NCBI RefSeq assembly: GCF_000517625.1
Contig: NZ_CP007055.1
Span: forward strand, 2,666,001-2,730,000
Direction: 5' to 3'
Origin: Halostagnicola larsenii XH-48
Lineage (GTDB): Archaea; Halobacteriota; Halobacteria; Halobacteriales; Natrialbaceae
Length of the DNA: 64,000 nt
Positions 8,577-17,886 of this stretch are shown one piece after another. Below the pieces are notes generated by a model that was not told the DNA's origin, ran no database searches, and was given only the letters and a program-made list of their open reading frames with translations. Positions within the stretch are counted from its first letter, which is position 1, and each line of letters starts with the position of its first letter. Position numbers and translations under genes: made by a program.

Positions 8577-9605
8577 TCAGGAATCGACCGATTTCACGGC
8601 GTCTTCGATATCAGACACCGCCGGAATCACCTCGTTCTCGAGCGGCCTCGAGTACGGAAGCGGTACGTCGGGCACCGCGAGGCGTTCGACGGCCTCGAGC
8701 GACGCCAGGTCCTCCTCCGCGACGCGTGCGACGATCTCGCTCGTGACGCCGTAGGAGCGGTAATCCTCGTCGACGACGACCAGTCGACCGGTCTTTTCGA
8801 CCGACTCGAGGACCGCCTCCGTATCGAGGGGAACGAGCGTCCGGAGGTCGACGATTTCGGCGTCGATGCCATCCTCCGCGAGAGATTCGGCGGCCTCGAG
8901 CGCTCGATGGACGTGCAGGCCGAGGGTGACGACGGTGACGTCCTCGCCCTCCCGTTTGACGTCGGCGCTCCCGAAGGGGATCGTGTACTCCTCTTCTGGA
9001 ACGGGCGTCTTTGGCCCGTCGGGGGCCGGCATCCAGCCGATTCCCATGAGTCGCTTGTGGAACATGTAGACGACCGGGTCGTCGTCGCGGATCGCGTTGT
9101 GCATCAGCCCCTTCGCGTCGTAGGCCGTCGAGGGGACGACGACTTTCATCCCCGGCAGGTGCGCGAAGGTGCCGTAGAGCGTTTGAGAGTGCTGGGCGGC
9201 GTCGTTGTACGTCCCGCCGACGGCCGTCGTCAGCACCATCGGAACGTTGACGCTGCCCCCGCTCATGTAGGTGTTCTTGGCCATCTGGTTGTAGATCTGA
9301 TCCATTCCGACGCCGAAGAAATCGGCGAACATGAGCTCCGCGATCGGGCGCATCCCCGCCTGAGCGGCCCCGACCGCGGCACCGATGTAGGCCGTCTCGC
9401 TGATTGGTACGTCCATGATACGGTCGTGGCCGAATTCGGAGAGCAGACCCTGCGTGCTGTCGAAGATGCCGCCGTAGTCGGCCACGTCCTCGCCCATGTA
9501 GAACACCTCCTCGTCGGCGCGCATCTCGTCGGCGATTGCCTCGACCATCGCCCGGCTCATCGTCAGTTCTCGGTCGATCGTCTGTGCCGATTCCTGTTGT
9601 GCCAT
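8577..9605 (-). CDS. 2-oxoacid dehydrogenase E1 component, beta subunit
   Basis: 342 aa, transketolase-fold beta chain of the thiamine-diphosphate E1 enzyme. It has the expected N-terminal pattern (EVFYMGEDVADYGG), the interface segment (PISETAYIGAAVGAAQAGMRP) and the C-terminal transketolase domain (about 210-330). Sequence style is closest to acetoin or pyruvate E1 beta chains. Its ATG overlaps the E1 alpha stop in TGATG, so the subunits are co-translated. Confidence 0.93.
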   Translation of the reverse strand: MAQQESAQTIDRELTMSRAMVEAIADEMRADEEVFYMGEDVADYGGIFDSTQGLLSEFGHDRIMDVPISETAYIGAAVGAAQAGMRPIAELMFADFFGVGMDQIYNQMAKNTYMSGGSVNVPMVLTTAVGGTYNDAAQHSQTLYGTFAHLPGMKVVVPSTAYDAKGLMHNAIRDDDPVVYMFHKRLMGIGWMPAPDGPKTPVPEEEYTIPFGSADVKREGEDVTVVTLGLHVHRALEAAESLAEDGIDAEIVDLRTLVPLDTEAVLESVEKTGRLVVVDEDYRSYGVTSEIVARVAEEDLASLEAVERLAVPDVPLPYSRPLENEVIPAVSDIEDAVKSVDS

Positions 9606-10660
9606 CAGTCTTCACCCCCCGTTCGAGTCTCGCCGGCAAGCTCGTGCGTCGGCTCGGTCGTCGTCACGCCGGATTCCGGGCCGACGAACACGTCGCCGTA
9701 GGCGTCTTCGGGATCGGGTTCCGGCTGTTCTTTGGCCCACCCGATGGCGTCGTCGACCCGATCGTGTGCGTTCTCTCGAAGCTCCTCGAGAGCCTCGTCC
9801 TCGACGCCCGCCGCGCGAAGCTCCGAGGCGAGGCGTTCGATCGAGTCGCGCTGCTTTGCGGCCGCGGAATCGTCCTCCGGTCGATAACTCTCCGGGTCGC
9901 CCATGAAGTGGCCCATCCGCCGGTGGACCTGCACTTCGAGTAGCGTCGGTCCGTTGCCGTCTCGAGCGCGTCCGACCGCCTCCTTGGCGGCGTCGTAGAC
10001 GGCGGTCGCATCGTCGGAGTCGACGCGCATACCGGGCATGTCGAACCCGCCCGCGCGTTGGGAGGCGTCCTCGAGATCCGTCACGCGATTCTTGGGCATG
10101 CTGATCGCCCAGTCGTTGTCCTCGATGACGAAGACGACGGGAAGATCCTGGACCGCGGCGAAGTTCAGCGACTCGAGAAAGCCGCCCTGACTCACCGCGC
10201 CCTCGCCAAGGAACGCCACTGCAACGCTGTCTTCGTTGCGTTTTTTCGCGGCGAGTCCGGCCCCCACGGCGGGCGGACAGCCCTGCGCGATGATGCCGCT
10301 ACAGGCGAAGTTGACCTCGGGATCGAACAGGTGCATGTGCCCGCCTTTTCCCTTGCTGAGTCCCGTCTCCCGGCCGAAAATCTCCGCGGTCATCCGGTTC
10401 ATGTCGACCCCTTTGGCGATGGCGATGTGGTGGGGCCGGTGGGGTGCCGTGACCGTGTCGTCGTCCCGGAGGTGCTGACAGACGCCCGCGGCAGAGGCCT
10501 CGTGGCCCGCCGCGAGGTGTAACTCCCCGGGAATGGGACCGGCCGAAATGTCGAACGCCGGCTGTTTCCCCTCCAGATACTCCTCCTGAAGGCGCTCCTC
10601 GTAGTACCGGGCCGTGACCATGTCGGTGTACATGGTTTGTAATTTGCTAACTGCCACCAT
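9605..10660 (-). CDS. 2-oxoacid (acetoin-type) dehydrogenase E1 component, alpha subunit
   Basis: 351 aa. This chain binds thiamine diphosphate; the motif runs from FLGEGAVSQGG (about 160-170) to VIEDN about 30 residues on. The segment GLSKGKGGHMHLFDP is very like acetoin dehydrogenase alpha chains, so acetoin, pyruvate or a branched-chain oxoacid are all possible substrates; sequence alone does not decide. ATG 10660 gives the family-typical N-terminus (YTDMVTARYYEERL) and lies about 12 nt after the predicted transcription start. The longer frame to 10882 is low-complexity and opposite the DJ-1 gene. Confidence 0.92.
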   Translation of the reverse strand: MVAVSKLQTMYTDMVTARYYEERLQEEYLEGKQPAFDISAGPIPGELHLAAGHEASAAGVCQHLRDDDTVTAPHRPHHIAIAKGVDMNRMTAEIFGRETGLSKGKGGHMHLFDPEVNFACSGIIAQGCPPAVGAGLAAKKRNEDSVAVAFLGEGAVSQGGFLESLNFAAVQDLPVVFVIEDNDWAISMPKNRVTDLEDASQRAGGFDMPGMRVDSDDATAVYDAAKEAVGRARDGNGPTLLEVQVHRRMGHFMGDPESYRPEDDSAAAKQRDSIERLASELRAAGVEDEALEELRENAHDRVDDAIGWAKEQPEPDPEDAYGDVFVGPESGVTTTEPTHELAGETRTGGED

Positions 10661-10693
10661 GGCATATCCATCACGATTATTCTCCACGAAAGC

Positions 10694-10702
10694 GGTTATA
10701 GG
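10694..10702 (-). promoter_or_regulatory. TATA box for the 2-oxoacid dehydrogenase operon
   Basis: CCTATAACC on the minus strand. A transcription start near 10672 would give a leader of about 12 nt. Confidence 0.5.
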
Positions 10703-10872
10703 TATGCCTCGAGGGTCGCTCAGCGATAGGGTACTGCGGAGGCAACCGGATAGCAGAACGAAACCGGGCAGAATGCAACCGGACGACAGAATCCGACCGG
10801 ACAGCGGCGGTGAACGAATCGCGCCGCGGCTCGAACAGCAACGCTGACGGCCGGTCCCCCCGAAGGGAACGC

Positions 10873-11466
10873 ATGACTCCAATCACTGCCGAAATCCTCC
10901 TCTTCGAGGGCTTCGACGAACTGGACGCTGTCGGTCCCTACGAGGTGTTCGATTACGGCCGAGAGGCGGGCGCACCCCTCGAGACGAGTTTCGTCACGCT
11001 CGAGCCGACGGACCTGGTTCGAGCGAGCCACGGCATGCGTGTCGAACCCGACGGCACGCTCGGCGACCCGGACCTGCTCGTCGTCCCCGGCGGCGGGTGG
11101 GCCAGCGAGGACGGCGGCGTCCGACGAGCAATCAGCGAAACGCGGCTTCCGGCGGCCGTCGCCGACGCACACGCCCGCAGCGCGACGGTCGCCTCGGTCT
11201 GTACCGGCGCGATGATCCTCGCCGACGCTGGCATACTCGAGGGACGACCCGCGACGACCCATCACACCGCACTCGAGGACCTCGCCGAGTACACCGAGAC
11301 CGTCGATCAGCGGGTCGTCGACGACGGCGATATCCTCACGGCCGGCGGGGTCACCTCGGGGATCGATCTGGCGCTGTGGCTGCTCGAGCGGGAGTTCGAC
11401 GCGGACGTCGCCGATTCGGCGGCGGAGGTGTTAGAGCACGAGCGTCAGGGGACGGTACATCGATAG
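10873..11466 (+). CDS. DJ-1/PfpI family protein (GlxA/isonitrile-hydratase-like)
   Basis: 197 aa. The nucleophile-elbow cysteine is C110 in VASVCTGAMILADAGIL, followed by the GR-ATTHH pattern seen in the amidotransferase-like domain of AraC/GlxA-type proteins and isonitrile hydratase. There is no DNA-binding domain here. The acidic residue expected early in the fold is present in FEGFDELDAVGPYEVF. Substrate unknown. It is divergent from the dehydrogenase operon, with 212 bp between start codons. Confidence 0.85.
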   Translation: MTPITAEILLFEGFDELDAVGPYEVFDYGREAGAPLETSFVTLEPTDLVRASHGMRVEPDGTLGDPDLLVVPGGGWASEDGGVRRAISETRLPAAVADAHARSATVASVCTGAMILADAGILEGRPATTHHTALEDLAEYTETVDQRVVDDGDILTAGGVTSGIDLALWLLEREFDADVADSAAEVLEHERQGTVHR

Positions 11467-11722
11467 TCGAACGATTCGAGGCTTCGCAACCGACCCGTCG
11501 CGTCATCGCTACGCCCACCCGTCGGCAGTGGTTCGAACCGGTCACTGAGTGGTTATCGTACCCCGTCGAATTGCGCGACGACGTTTCATGAATAAAATAA
11601 TTTCACTGATAGAAATAGGTTGGTATCACTGACAGAGTGGCTGACAGCAGCGGTATCGAAAGCGAAGGCGAGAAACGGGAAACGGCTATCCGTTCGGCGG
11701 GCGAACCTCGAGTCGACTCCAA

Positions 11723-12373
11723 ATGACTGCTGTACTCTTCGATATGGACGGCGTGATCATCGATTCTGAGGACTACTGGGTCGAGCGCGAACGCGAGCAC
11801 ATTCTGCCGATGACCGTTCCCGACGAGACCGTCCCCGTCGCCGAGATATCGGGGATGAACTACCGGGAAACCTACGAGTATCTCGAGTCGAACTACGAGA
11901 CGGCGATCTCCCGGGAGCGCTTCGTCGAGGTCTTCGCCGAGACGGCCCGCGAGATCTACAGCGAGCACGTCTCGCTCCTGCCGGGGTTTCACGACCACCT
12001 CGATGAACTGCACGACCGGGACGCGACGGTCGCGCTGGTCACCTCCTCGCCCCACGACTGGATCGAAATCGTCTTCGATCGCTTCGATCTCGAGGGCCGG
12101 TTCGACGAGATCGTCAGCGGCGAGGATATCGAGGGACCGGGCAAACCCCATCCATACATCTTCGAGCAGGCGGCGACGAAAATCAACCGCGAGCCCGGCG
12201 ACTGCGTCGCCGTCGAGGACTCCGAAAACGGCGTTCAGTCGGCGTCTCGAGCTGGAACGTACACCGTCGCCTACCGGATCGACGCCCACACGGGACTCGA
12301 CCTCTCGCCGGCGGACGCGATCGTCGAGACGCCCCGTGAGCTTCGGGAGACGGTGCTCGAGCGCGTCTCGTAG
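11723..12373 (+). CDS. HAD-superfamily phosphatase/phosphomutase (beta-phosphoglucomutase-like)
   Basis: 216 aa. Motif I is FDMDGVIIDSE (catalytic Asp 7 and Asp 9), motif II is VTSSP near 105, motif III is GKPHPYIF near 140, and motif IV is VEDSENGV near 163. The cap domain follows motif I directly (subfamily I). This pattern fits PGMB-like or sugar-phosphate phosphatases. The upstream gap (11467-11722) has an AT-rich patch at 11590-11635 with no gene. Confidence 0.88.
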   Translation: MTAVLFDMDGVIIDSEDYWVEREREHILPMTVPDETVPVAEISGMNYRETYEYLESNYETAISRERFVEVFAETAREIYSEHVSLLPGFHDHLDELHDRDATVALVTSSPHDWIEIVFDRFDLEGRFDEIVSGEDIEGPGKPHPYIFEQAATKINREPGDCVAVEDSENGVQSASRAGTYTVAYRIDAHTGLDLSPADAIVETPRELRETVLERVS

Positions 12374-12427
12374 CTATACCGGGCAACCCGATGCGCGCGC
12401 CGATTCCGTTTCGCCCGGTTCGACGCG

Positions 12428-12931
12428 CTACTCGAGCATTGACCGGAACCGAACTGACTCCGAGCGCGTGTCCAGAATCGCCACCGTCCGGTCCTCGTCG
12501 GGCGTCGGCGGAAAGTGCGCGCCGGGATTGAGGACCGTCGTTCGGCCTTCCTCCGAGTGTTCTCGAGCGTGGTGGTGGCCGTAACAGACGTAGTCGTAGC
12601 GCTCGCCCTCGGCGACGGCGCGAACCTCCTCGAGCGATTCGCCGTGGAGGACCGCCACCGAGAGCCCGTCGAACTCGAGGGACGCGAACCGGCCGTGGAG
12701 TTCGCTCTCGCCGCCTAACGAGTCGAACGCCGACTGCAAATTGGCGGCGTCGCCGTCGTTGTTCCCGAGGACGCCGTGGAGTTCGAACTCCGAGAAGTAC
12801 GGCGGGACGAGCGGGGCGACGAAGTCGCCGCAGTGGACCACTATCTCGACGCCTTCGTCGTCGAAAATCTCCGTCGCTCGTTCGATCGCCGGAACGTTAT
12901 CGTGCGTGTCCGCGATGATCCCAACGCGCAT
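12428..12931 (-). CDS. Metallophosphoesterase, YfcE/MJ0936 type
   Basis: 167 aa calcineurin-like phosphodiesterase. Metal ligands are visible as IADTHDN (D8, H10), HCGDF (D37), GNNDG, LHGE and GHHH. The length matches YfcE-type enzymes that cleave phosphodiesters in vitro. It is convergent with the HAD gene (54 bp) and follows the second trpS in the same direction (66 bp). Confidence 0.9.
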   Translation of the reverse strand: MRVGIIADTHDNVPAIERATEIFDDEGVEIVVHCGDFVAPLVPPYFSEFELHGVLGNNDGDAANLQSAFDSLGGESELHGRFASLEFDGLSVAVLHGESLEEVRAVAEGERYDYVCYGHHHAREHSEEGRTTVLNPGAHFPPTPDEDRTVAILDTRSESVRFRSMLE

Positions 12932-12997
12932 ACCCCATCAGGGGACGGCGAGGCACAAATCGGTTCGGGGCGAGGCAGCCACCCAAACGGCGTAGAC

Positions 12998-14272
12998 TCA
13001 CTCGAGTCGCGGAACACCGGCCGACTCGAGCGCCCGCGCCCGCTCTGCCGCCGAGAGCCGGTAGGGCTCGAGTTCGTCCGCAAGCGACCCCAGTTCCGAG
13101 CGCCGGTGCTGGTGGCTGGCCAGGAAGTCGGAAATGCTGTCGATCGCAACCTCCTTTAGCTCGCCGCTTAGCAGGTCGCCGGCACGATACCGGCGGGCGA
13201 GTCGATCGAGTTCGTCGTCGTCGGGTTCGAAGAAGAATCGCAGGTACTGGAACGGAACGTCGACAGCCGGATCGCCGCCGCGCTCGCGGTGTTGCTCGAG
13301 CGTCGGCTGACCGCCGGTGTAGGCGTGCGTCCGGATCGTCTCGGTGACCGCGTCGGGGTCGTCGGTGAGCTCGATCGAGGGCGCGTCGCCGGAGGAACTC
13401 ATCTTCCCCGGGCCCTCGAGACTCGGGAGAAATCGGCCGAGTAGCGCACCGGGTTTGTCGACCGGGAGCGCTTCCTTTGCAGCCACGTCCCGACAGACGC
13501 GGACGTGGGGATCCTGATCGACGGCGATCGGCACGAGCGTCGGCTGGCGTCCGTCGACGAGCTGGGGCAACAGGAGGTGCGTCGCCTGCACTGCCGGGTA
13601 GAACTGCAGGCCGACGGTTTCTTGCTCGCCGTAGACCGCCTCGACGGTCGCCGGCGTGAGATGCTTCGCGAGTCGGACCGCAATCGGGTAGATCACGTCG
13701 GCGTCGGCAGTGTCGACGACGATTCTCGTCCGGTCGGGATCGAATCCAACCGCGAGGACATCTCTAAGGTTCTCTCGAGTGTGCTCGCCGATTTCCGCGA
13801 AGGATTGATTTTTCGCGAGGAACTTCTCGTCGTCCGAAAGCGGAACGTAGACCGTCGCCCCCGTCTCCTGCTGGAAGCGCTTCGCGAGATACAGCGGAAG
13901 GACGTGCCCGAGGTGCATCGCCCCCGAGGGCCCTCGTCCCGTGACGATCGAGTGTGGCGCGCCCGATTCGGCGGCCTGGAGGTACCGGTCGACGTCTCGG
14001 CCGGCGTAGAACGTCCGGCGTCGAACCAGCGGATGGTCCGGAAACCGAGCGATCTGCTCGTCGGTCAGCGGATCGGCCCCGAAGCGCTCTGTGAGTTTTT
14101 CGTAGTCGATCTCGCCCTCGACGGCGTAGGGCGTCACGGTAAAGCCGTCGTCGGCACTCGAGGGTGAGCCAGCGGATTCATCGCCCTCGACTTCTCGCGA
14201 GTCAGCCCGTCCGGGAGTCTCGGTCGGTCGTGAATCGGTACGGTCGTCGGTCGGGTCGGTTGAGTTCGTCAT
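12998..14272 (-). CDS. trpS: Tryptophanyl-tRNA synthetase (canonical archaeal form)
   Basis: 424 aa class I synthetase. After a 45-residue acidic, Ser/Asp-rich tail comes the archaeal/eukaryal TrpRS pattern (YEKLTERFGADPLTDEQI, then HPLVRRRTFYAGRD), an HIGH-type motif as HLGH, DQDPHVRVCRD and KMSSSGD. It lacks the large insertion found in the copy at 3364-4974. ATG 14272 is the last Met before the conserved part with a halophile-like tail; upstream frame is basic and unlikely. Two TrpRS genes are common in haloarchaea; this one most resembles the standard enzyme. Confidence 0.92.
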   Translation of the reverse strand: MTNSTDPTDDRTDSRPTETPGRADSREVEGDESAGSPSSADDGFTVTPYAVEGEIDYEKLTERFGADPLTDEQIARFPDHPLVRRRTFYAGRDVDRYLQAAESGAPHSIVTGRGPSGAMHLGHVLPLYLAKRFQQETGATVYVPLSDDEKFLAKNQSFAEIGEHTRENLRDVLAVGFDPDRTRIVVDTADADVIYPIAVRLAKHLTPATVEAVYGEQETVGLQFYPAVQATHLLLPQLVDGRQPTLVPIAVDQDPHVRVCRDVAAKEALPVDKPGALLGRFLPSLEGPGKMSSSGDAPSIELTDDPDAVTETIRTHAYTGGQPTLEQHRERGGDPAVDVPFQYLRFFFEPDDDELDRLARRYRAGDLLSGELKEVAIDSISDFLASHQHRRSELGSLADELEPYRLSAAERARALESAGVPRLE

Positions 14273-14559
14273 TCGTGTCGGAATGTTCGCGGCGTGGATG
14301 CTGTGGACTCGAGACGTGGCAAAAACAGAAGAGCGCAGGGAGCGAGTGGAGTCCGAACGACGGGTTAGGCCGCGTCGTCCGAACCGACAGGACTGTCCGC
14401 TCTCGAGGGCTCGTGCCAACGCCAGTCGAGAGCGGCTCTCATGATCGGTAGTTTCGACGGAGCGACAAAGAGCGTTTCGGACCGCCGGTCCTGTCAATTA
14501 TTTCAAACTCTTTCGATCGATAGAAAGAGGGATTAGGAGGAACGTGGGGACCTCAAACG

Positions 14560-15366
14560 ATGAAGCGACGACACGCGCTCGCCGCAGGCTGTGTCACCGT
14601 CGGCGGAATCGTCGCCGGTGCCCTCTCGAGACCGTCTCCCGGCGGTGGCCCGGTCGCGGCGACACGGCGGACCCACGGAACGGGCGAGATCGCTCGTCGC
14701 TCGGAACGGCTCCTCGAGGGGACGGACCACGAGACGCCGCTGTACGAGATCGACGCGCCCGCAGACGGGCCCACGGCGATGGTCTTCGGAGGCGTCCACG
14801 GCGACGAGCAAAACGGGATCGCCGTCGCTCACGAGATGACCGACTGGCATCCGGACGCGGGAACCCTCGTCGTCGTCCCCGAAACGAACCGCGTCGCGAT
14901 CGAAAACGAAGAACGGGAAGGGACCGGCGGCGACCTAAACCGGCAATTTCCGCCGGGGGACGAGCCACAGACCGAACTCGCCCGGGGGGTCTGGGACGCC
15001 CTCGAGCGCTACGACCCCGATATCGTCCTCGACCTCCACCGGTCGCTCGGCATCTACGGCGTCCACCAGTACGTCGGACAGGTCGTTTTCTACTCGCCCG
15101 GCGCTCGCGGCCCGGCGGTCGCGAACGCGCTCAACGACGCGATGATCTCCTGGTACATGCCGCTTCACCGGTTTCGAGCCAGCGTGAGCGACATCAACGG
15201 CCCGTTGCTCTTTCAGGCGGCTACCCGCGAACTCGGCTCGACGGGATACCTGCTCGAGTCGACCTCGTTCGTTCTCGACGACGAGGCGATGGTCCGCCAC
15301 ACCCGGTTCGGGGCCGCGAAAGTCCTCGAGTTACACGGCCTGATCGAAACGGAGGAAAGCCGATGA
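14560..15366 (+). CDS. Secreted or membrane-anchored succinylglutamate desuccinylase/aspartoacylase-family amidohydrolase
   Basis: 268 aa. The N-terminus (MKRRHALAAGCVTVGGIVAG) has a twin arginine and one hydrophobic stretch, suggesting Tat export or a membrane anchor. The zinc-carboxypeptidase-like fold is marked by GGVHGDEQNG (His and Glu ligands), NRQFP and LDLHRS (third ligand). Substrate is not evident. A purine-rich ribosome binding sequence (GGAGGAA) lies about 20 bp before the ATG. Its stop overlaps the next start (ATGA). Confidence 0.82.
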   Translation: MKRRHALAAGCVTVGGIVAGALSRPSPGGGPVAATRRTHGTGEIARRSERLLEGTDHETPLYEIDAPADGPTAMVFGGVHGDEQNGIAVAHEMTDWHPDAGTLVVVPETNRVAIENEEREGTGGDLNRQFPPGDEPQTELARGVWDALERYDPDIVLDLHRSLGIYGVHQYVGQVVFYSPGARGPAVANALNDAMISWYMPLHRFRASVSDINGPLLFQAATRELGSTGYLLESTSFVLDDEAMVRHTRFGAAKVLELHGLIETEESR

Positions 15367-15656
15367 GCCCGCACCCATCGCTTCGACAGGTTCTGACCAG
15401 CCCTGTAACGCTATTGACGTACGCGTTGTTTGTGGTGCCGTTCGCGCTCGGATGGCTCCGCTCGTCGTGGATGTCGCCGCTCGCCCTGCCGGGGTATCTC
15501 GTGTTCGTGATCGGATCGGCGGTCGGTAACGCCATCGCTCCGCGATATGAGTTTTGGACCTACTGGATGCCGTTTCTCGTGGGATGTTTCGGACTCTCGA
15601 GCGTCGTCGGCTACGTGTACGAACGCTGGCGAGGTGAGCGATCGGACGGAGAGTGA
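15363..15656 (+). CDS. Small membrane protein coupled to the amidohydrolase
   Basis: 97 aa with three hydrophobic segments (about 15-30, 38-57, 66-84) and a charged C-terminal tail (ERWRGERSDGE). The ATGA overlap with the upstream amidohydrolase gene implies coupled translation and a possible shared location at the membrane. No family recognised. Confidence 0.7.
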   Translation: MSPHPSLRQVLTSPVTLLTYALFVVPFALGWLRSSWMSPLALPGYLVFVIGSAVGNAIAPRYEFWTYWMPFLVGCFGLSSVVGYVYERWRGERSDGE

Positions 15657-15705
15657 ATCCGCCAAAGTATAGTTTCGAGTCGATCGCCACTCCGCAAGTC
15701 GATCC

Positions 15706-16572
15706 CTACGAGTTCCCCGAGGGATCGGGATCCGGATCGGTCACGAACTCGAGAAGGTCGTCGCCGGTGACCTCGAACCCTTCCCGCGAGAAGAAGTTCG
15801 CGACGTTGTAACAATCGCGCTCGAGGAACGTTCGGCTGTTCGGGTGGTGGACGGTAACTGCCTGTCCGAGGTCGATAACGACGAGTTGGCCCTCGTCGAA
15901 GACGATGTTGTACTCGCTCAAGTCGCCGTGGATCAGGCCGGCCGCATAGAGTCGGCGCATGTACTCGCGGACCACCTTGTAGGCGGTCTCGGGGTTTTCG
16001 ATCGAGACTTCGCCCAGGCGCTTGGCGCGTCCGTCCTCGTCGCCGATGTACTCCATCACGAGGACGTTTCGCTCGGTCGCGATCGGATCGGGGACGTTCA
16101 CCCCCGCCGCCTGGGCCCGCTGTAAGTTCGCGTACTCCTTTTTCACCCATGCGAGGACGACGTCTTTTTTCTTGCCGCCGAGTCCCTCGAAGCGCGGATC
16201 GCCCTCGAGATAGTCGCGCATCTGGCGGAAGTTCGAGGAGTTGATCCGGTAGATCTTCACGGCGACCTCGCGGTCGCCCCCCAGCGCGTGGTAGACGTTC
16301 GCCTCCTTGCCGGTCGAGAGCGGGCCGCCGAACGCCTCGACGTGACCGTCCTGGACGAGTTTATAAAGCGCCGCGAACGTCGCGTCGTCGAACACCGACT
16401 GCTCGACCTTGAACTGATCGGCGTCTTTGATCCGCTCTTCGAACTGCTCGAACTCCCGGTCGCGCTTTCGCGCGATCCGGTCGGCTTCGGTGTCCGAGAC
16501 ATCGATTTCCTCCCACTCGTCCCCGGGGGTCTCGACGGCCTCGCTGTCTACCAGTCCGTACTCCGTTTCCAT
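15706..16572 (-). CDS. rio1: RIO1-type serine/threonine kinase
   Basis: 288 aa atypical kinase, used in small ribosomal subunit maturation in archaea and eukaryotes. Visible motifs are the phosphate loop GKEANVYHA, the ATP lysine in AVKIYR, the catalytic loop LIHGDLSEYNIVF and the metal site VIDLGQAV. The flexible-loop signature KKEYANLQRA of RIO1 is present. The N-terminal 50 residues are highly acidic. Single gene, convergent with the 97-aa membrane protein. Confidence 0.94.
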   Translation of the reverse strand: METEYGLVDSEAVETPGDEWEEIDVSDTEADRIARKRDREFEQFEERIKDADQFKVEQSVFDDATFAALYKLVQDGHVEAFGGPLSTGKEANVYHALGGDREVAVKIYRINSSNFRQMRDYLEGDPRFEGLGGKKKDVVLAWVKKEYANLQRAQAAGVNVPDPIATERNVLVMEYIGDEDGRAKRLGEVSIENPETAYKVVREYMRRLYAAGLIHGDLSEYNIVFDEGQLVVIDLGQAVTVHHPNSRTFLERDCYNVANFFSREGFEVTGDDLLEFVTDPDPDPSGNS

Positions 16573-16698
16573 CTACTGTGTGATTGTCGCCCACGCGGGT
16601 AAAGTACCGGGTATCGTTCACCGACGACCGCCGGGTAACCTATCATACGAGGAACGCGACATCGGATCGATTTTGCCGCACCCGCGGAAAGGAGAGGT

Positions 16699-17862
16699 AT
16701 GAACGCGATCAAAGACGCCGTCCACGACTACATCGAGGTCGACGGGGTCGCCCGCGAACTTCTCGATACGGCGGCGGTGCAGCGACTCCGACACGTCAAA
16801 CAGCTCTCGACGGTCCGGCTCGTCTACCCCTCCGCGAGTCACACCCGCTTCGAGCACAGCCTCGGCGTCTATCACCTCGCGAAGCAGGCACTCGAGCATC
16901 TCGAGATCAGCGACGCTCGCGCCGAATCCGTCCGCGCGGCGGCGCTACTGCACGACGTCGGCCACGGACCCTACGGCCACCAGACCGAGCGGATCATCGA
17001 GCGCCGCCTCGGCCGCCACCACGACGACGTCGACCACCTGCTGGCCGACGGCGAACTCGCGACCGTCCTCGAGTCCCACGGCCTCGAGCCGGGAGCGGTC
17101 GCCGACCTGATCGCCGGCGAAGGGAAACTCGGCCAACTCGTCTCGAGCGACCTCGACGTCGACCGGACTGATTACCTCGTTCGCGACGCCCACCACACGG
17201 GCGTCCCCTACGGCACCGTCGATCCCGGTCGACTCGTCCGCGTGCTGCAGTTCGTCGACGGCGACCTCGCGCTCGCGGCGGGCAACGTCGCCACCGCCGA
17301 GAGCCTGCTCGTCGCCCGCGCGCTGATGAACGCGACCGTCTACCGCCACCACGTCTCCCGGATCGCCGGCTCGATGCTCGAGCGAGCCAGCGAACGACTG
17401 CTCGACGAAACCGACCTCGACGCGGCGACGTTCGCCCGGATGACCGACGCCCAACTGCTTGCCGCGCTCCGAGAGTGCGATCGGACCGAGCCGCTCGCCG
17501 CCCGACTCGCCGAGCGTCGCCTGTACAAACGCGCCGTCTGGGCGGAACTCGAAGGGGTCCCCGAATGGGTGCTCGAGGCCGGCCACGCAGCGTGCAGGGA
17601 CCTCGAGGCCGACCTCGAGCGATCGCTCGGCCTCGAACCCGGCGCGGTCATCATCGACTGTCCCGGGCGACCGAGCATGCCCGAAATCAACGCACGGGTC
17701 GTCGTCAACGGCGACGTTCGCCGACTCCACGAACAGTCGCCGCTGGTGCAGGGACTGCAGGCCGCCCAGCGCGCCCAGTGGCGACTCGGCGTCTACGCGC
17801 CCGAGACACACGCTGAGACGGTTCGGGACGCGGCGACGGACGCACTCGAGCTGTCCGGGTAA
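16699..17862 (+). CDS. HD-domain phosphohydrolase (dGTPase-like)
   Basis: 387 aa. Metal-binding HD residues are in HTRFEHSLGVYH, LLHDVGHGPYGH and DVDRTDYLVRDAHHTG. The order and length match the COG1078-type HD hydrolases related to dNTP triphosphohydrolases and SAMHD1. Substrate unproven. It has a good ribosome binding sequence (GGAGAGG) about 5 bp before the ATG. It is divergent from rio1 and ends 24 bp from the alaS stop. Confidence 0.85.
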   Translation: MNAIKDAVHDYIEVDGVARELLDTAAVQRLRHVKQLSTVRLVYPSASHTRFEHSLGVYHLAKQALEHLEISDARAESVRAAALLHDVGHGPYGHQTERIIERRLGRHHDDVDHLLADGELATVLESHGLEPGAVADLIAGEGKLGQLVSSDLDVDRTDYLVRDAHHTGVPYGTVDPGRLVRVLQFVDGDLALAAGNVATAESLLVARALMNATVYRHHVSRIAGSMLERASERLLDETDLDAATFARMTDAQLLAALRECDRTEPLAARLAERRLYKRAVWAELEGVPEWVLEAGHAACRDLEADLERSLGLEPGAVIIDCPGRPSMPEINARVVVNGDVRRLHEQSPLVQGLQAAQRAQWRLGVYAPETHAETVRDAATDALELSG

Positions 17863-17886
17863 ACGCGGTACAAAAGCAGTCGAATC

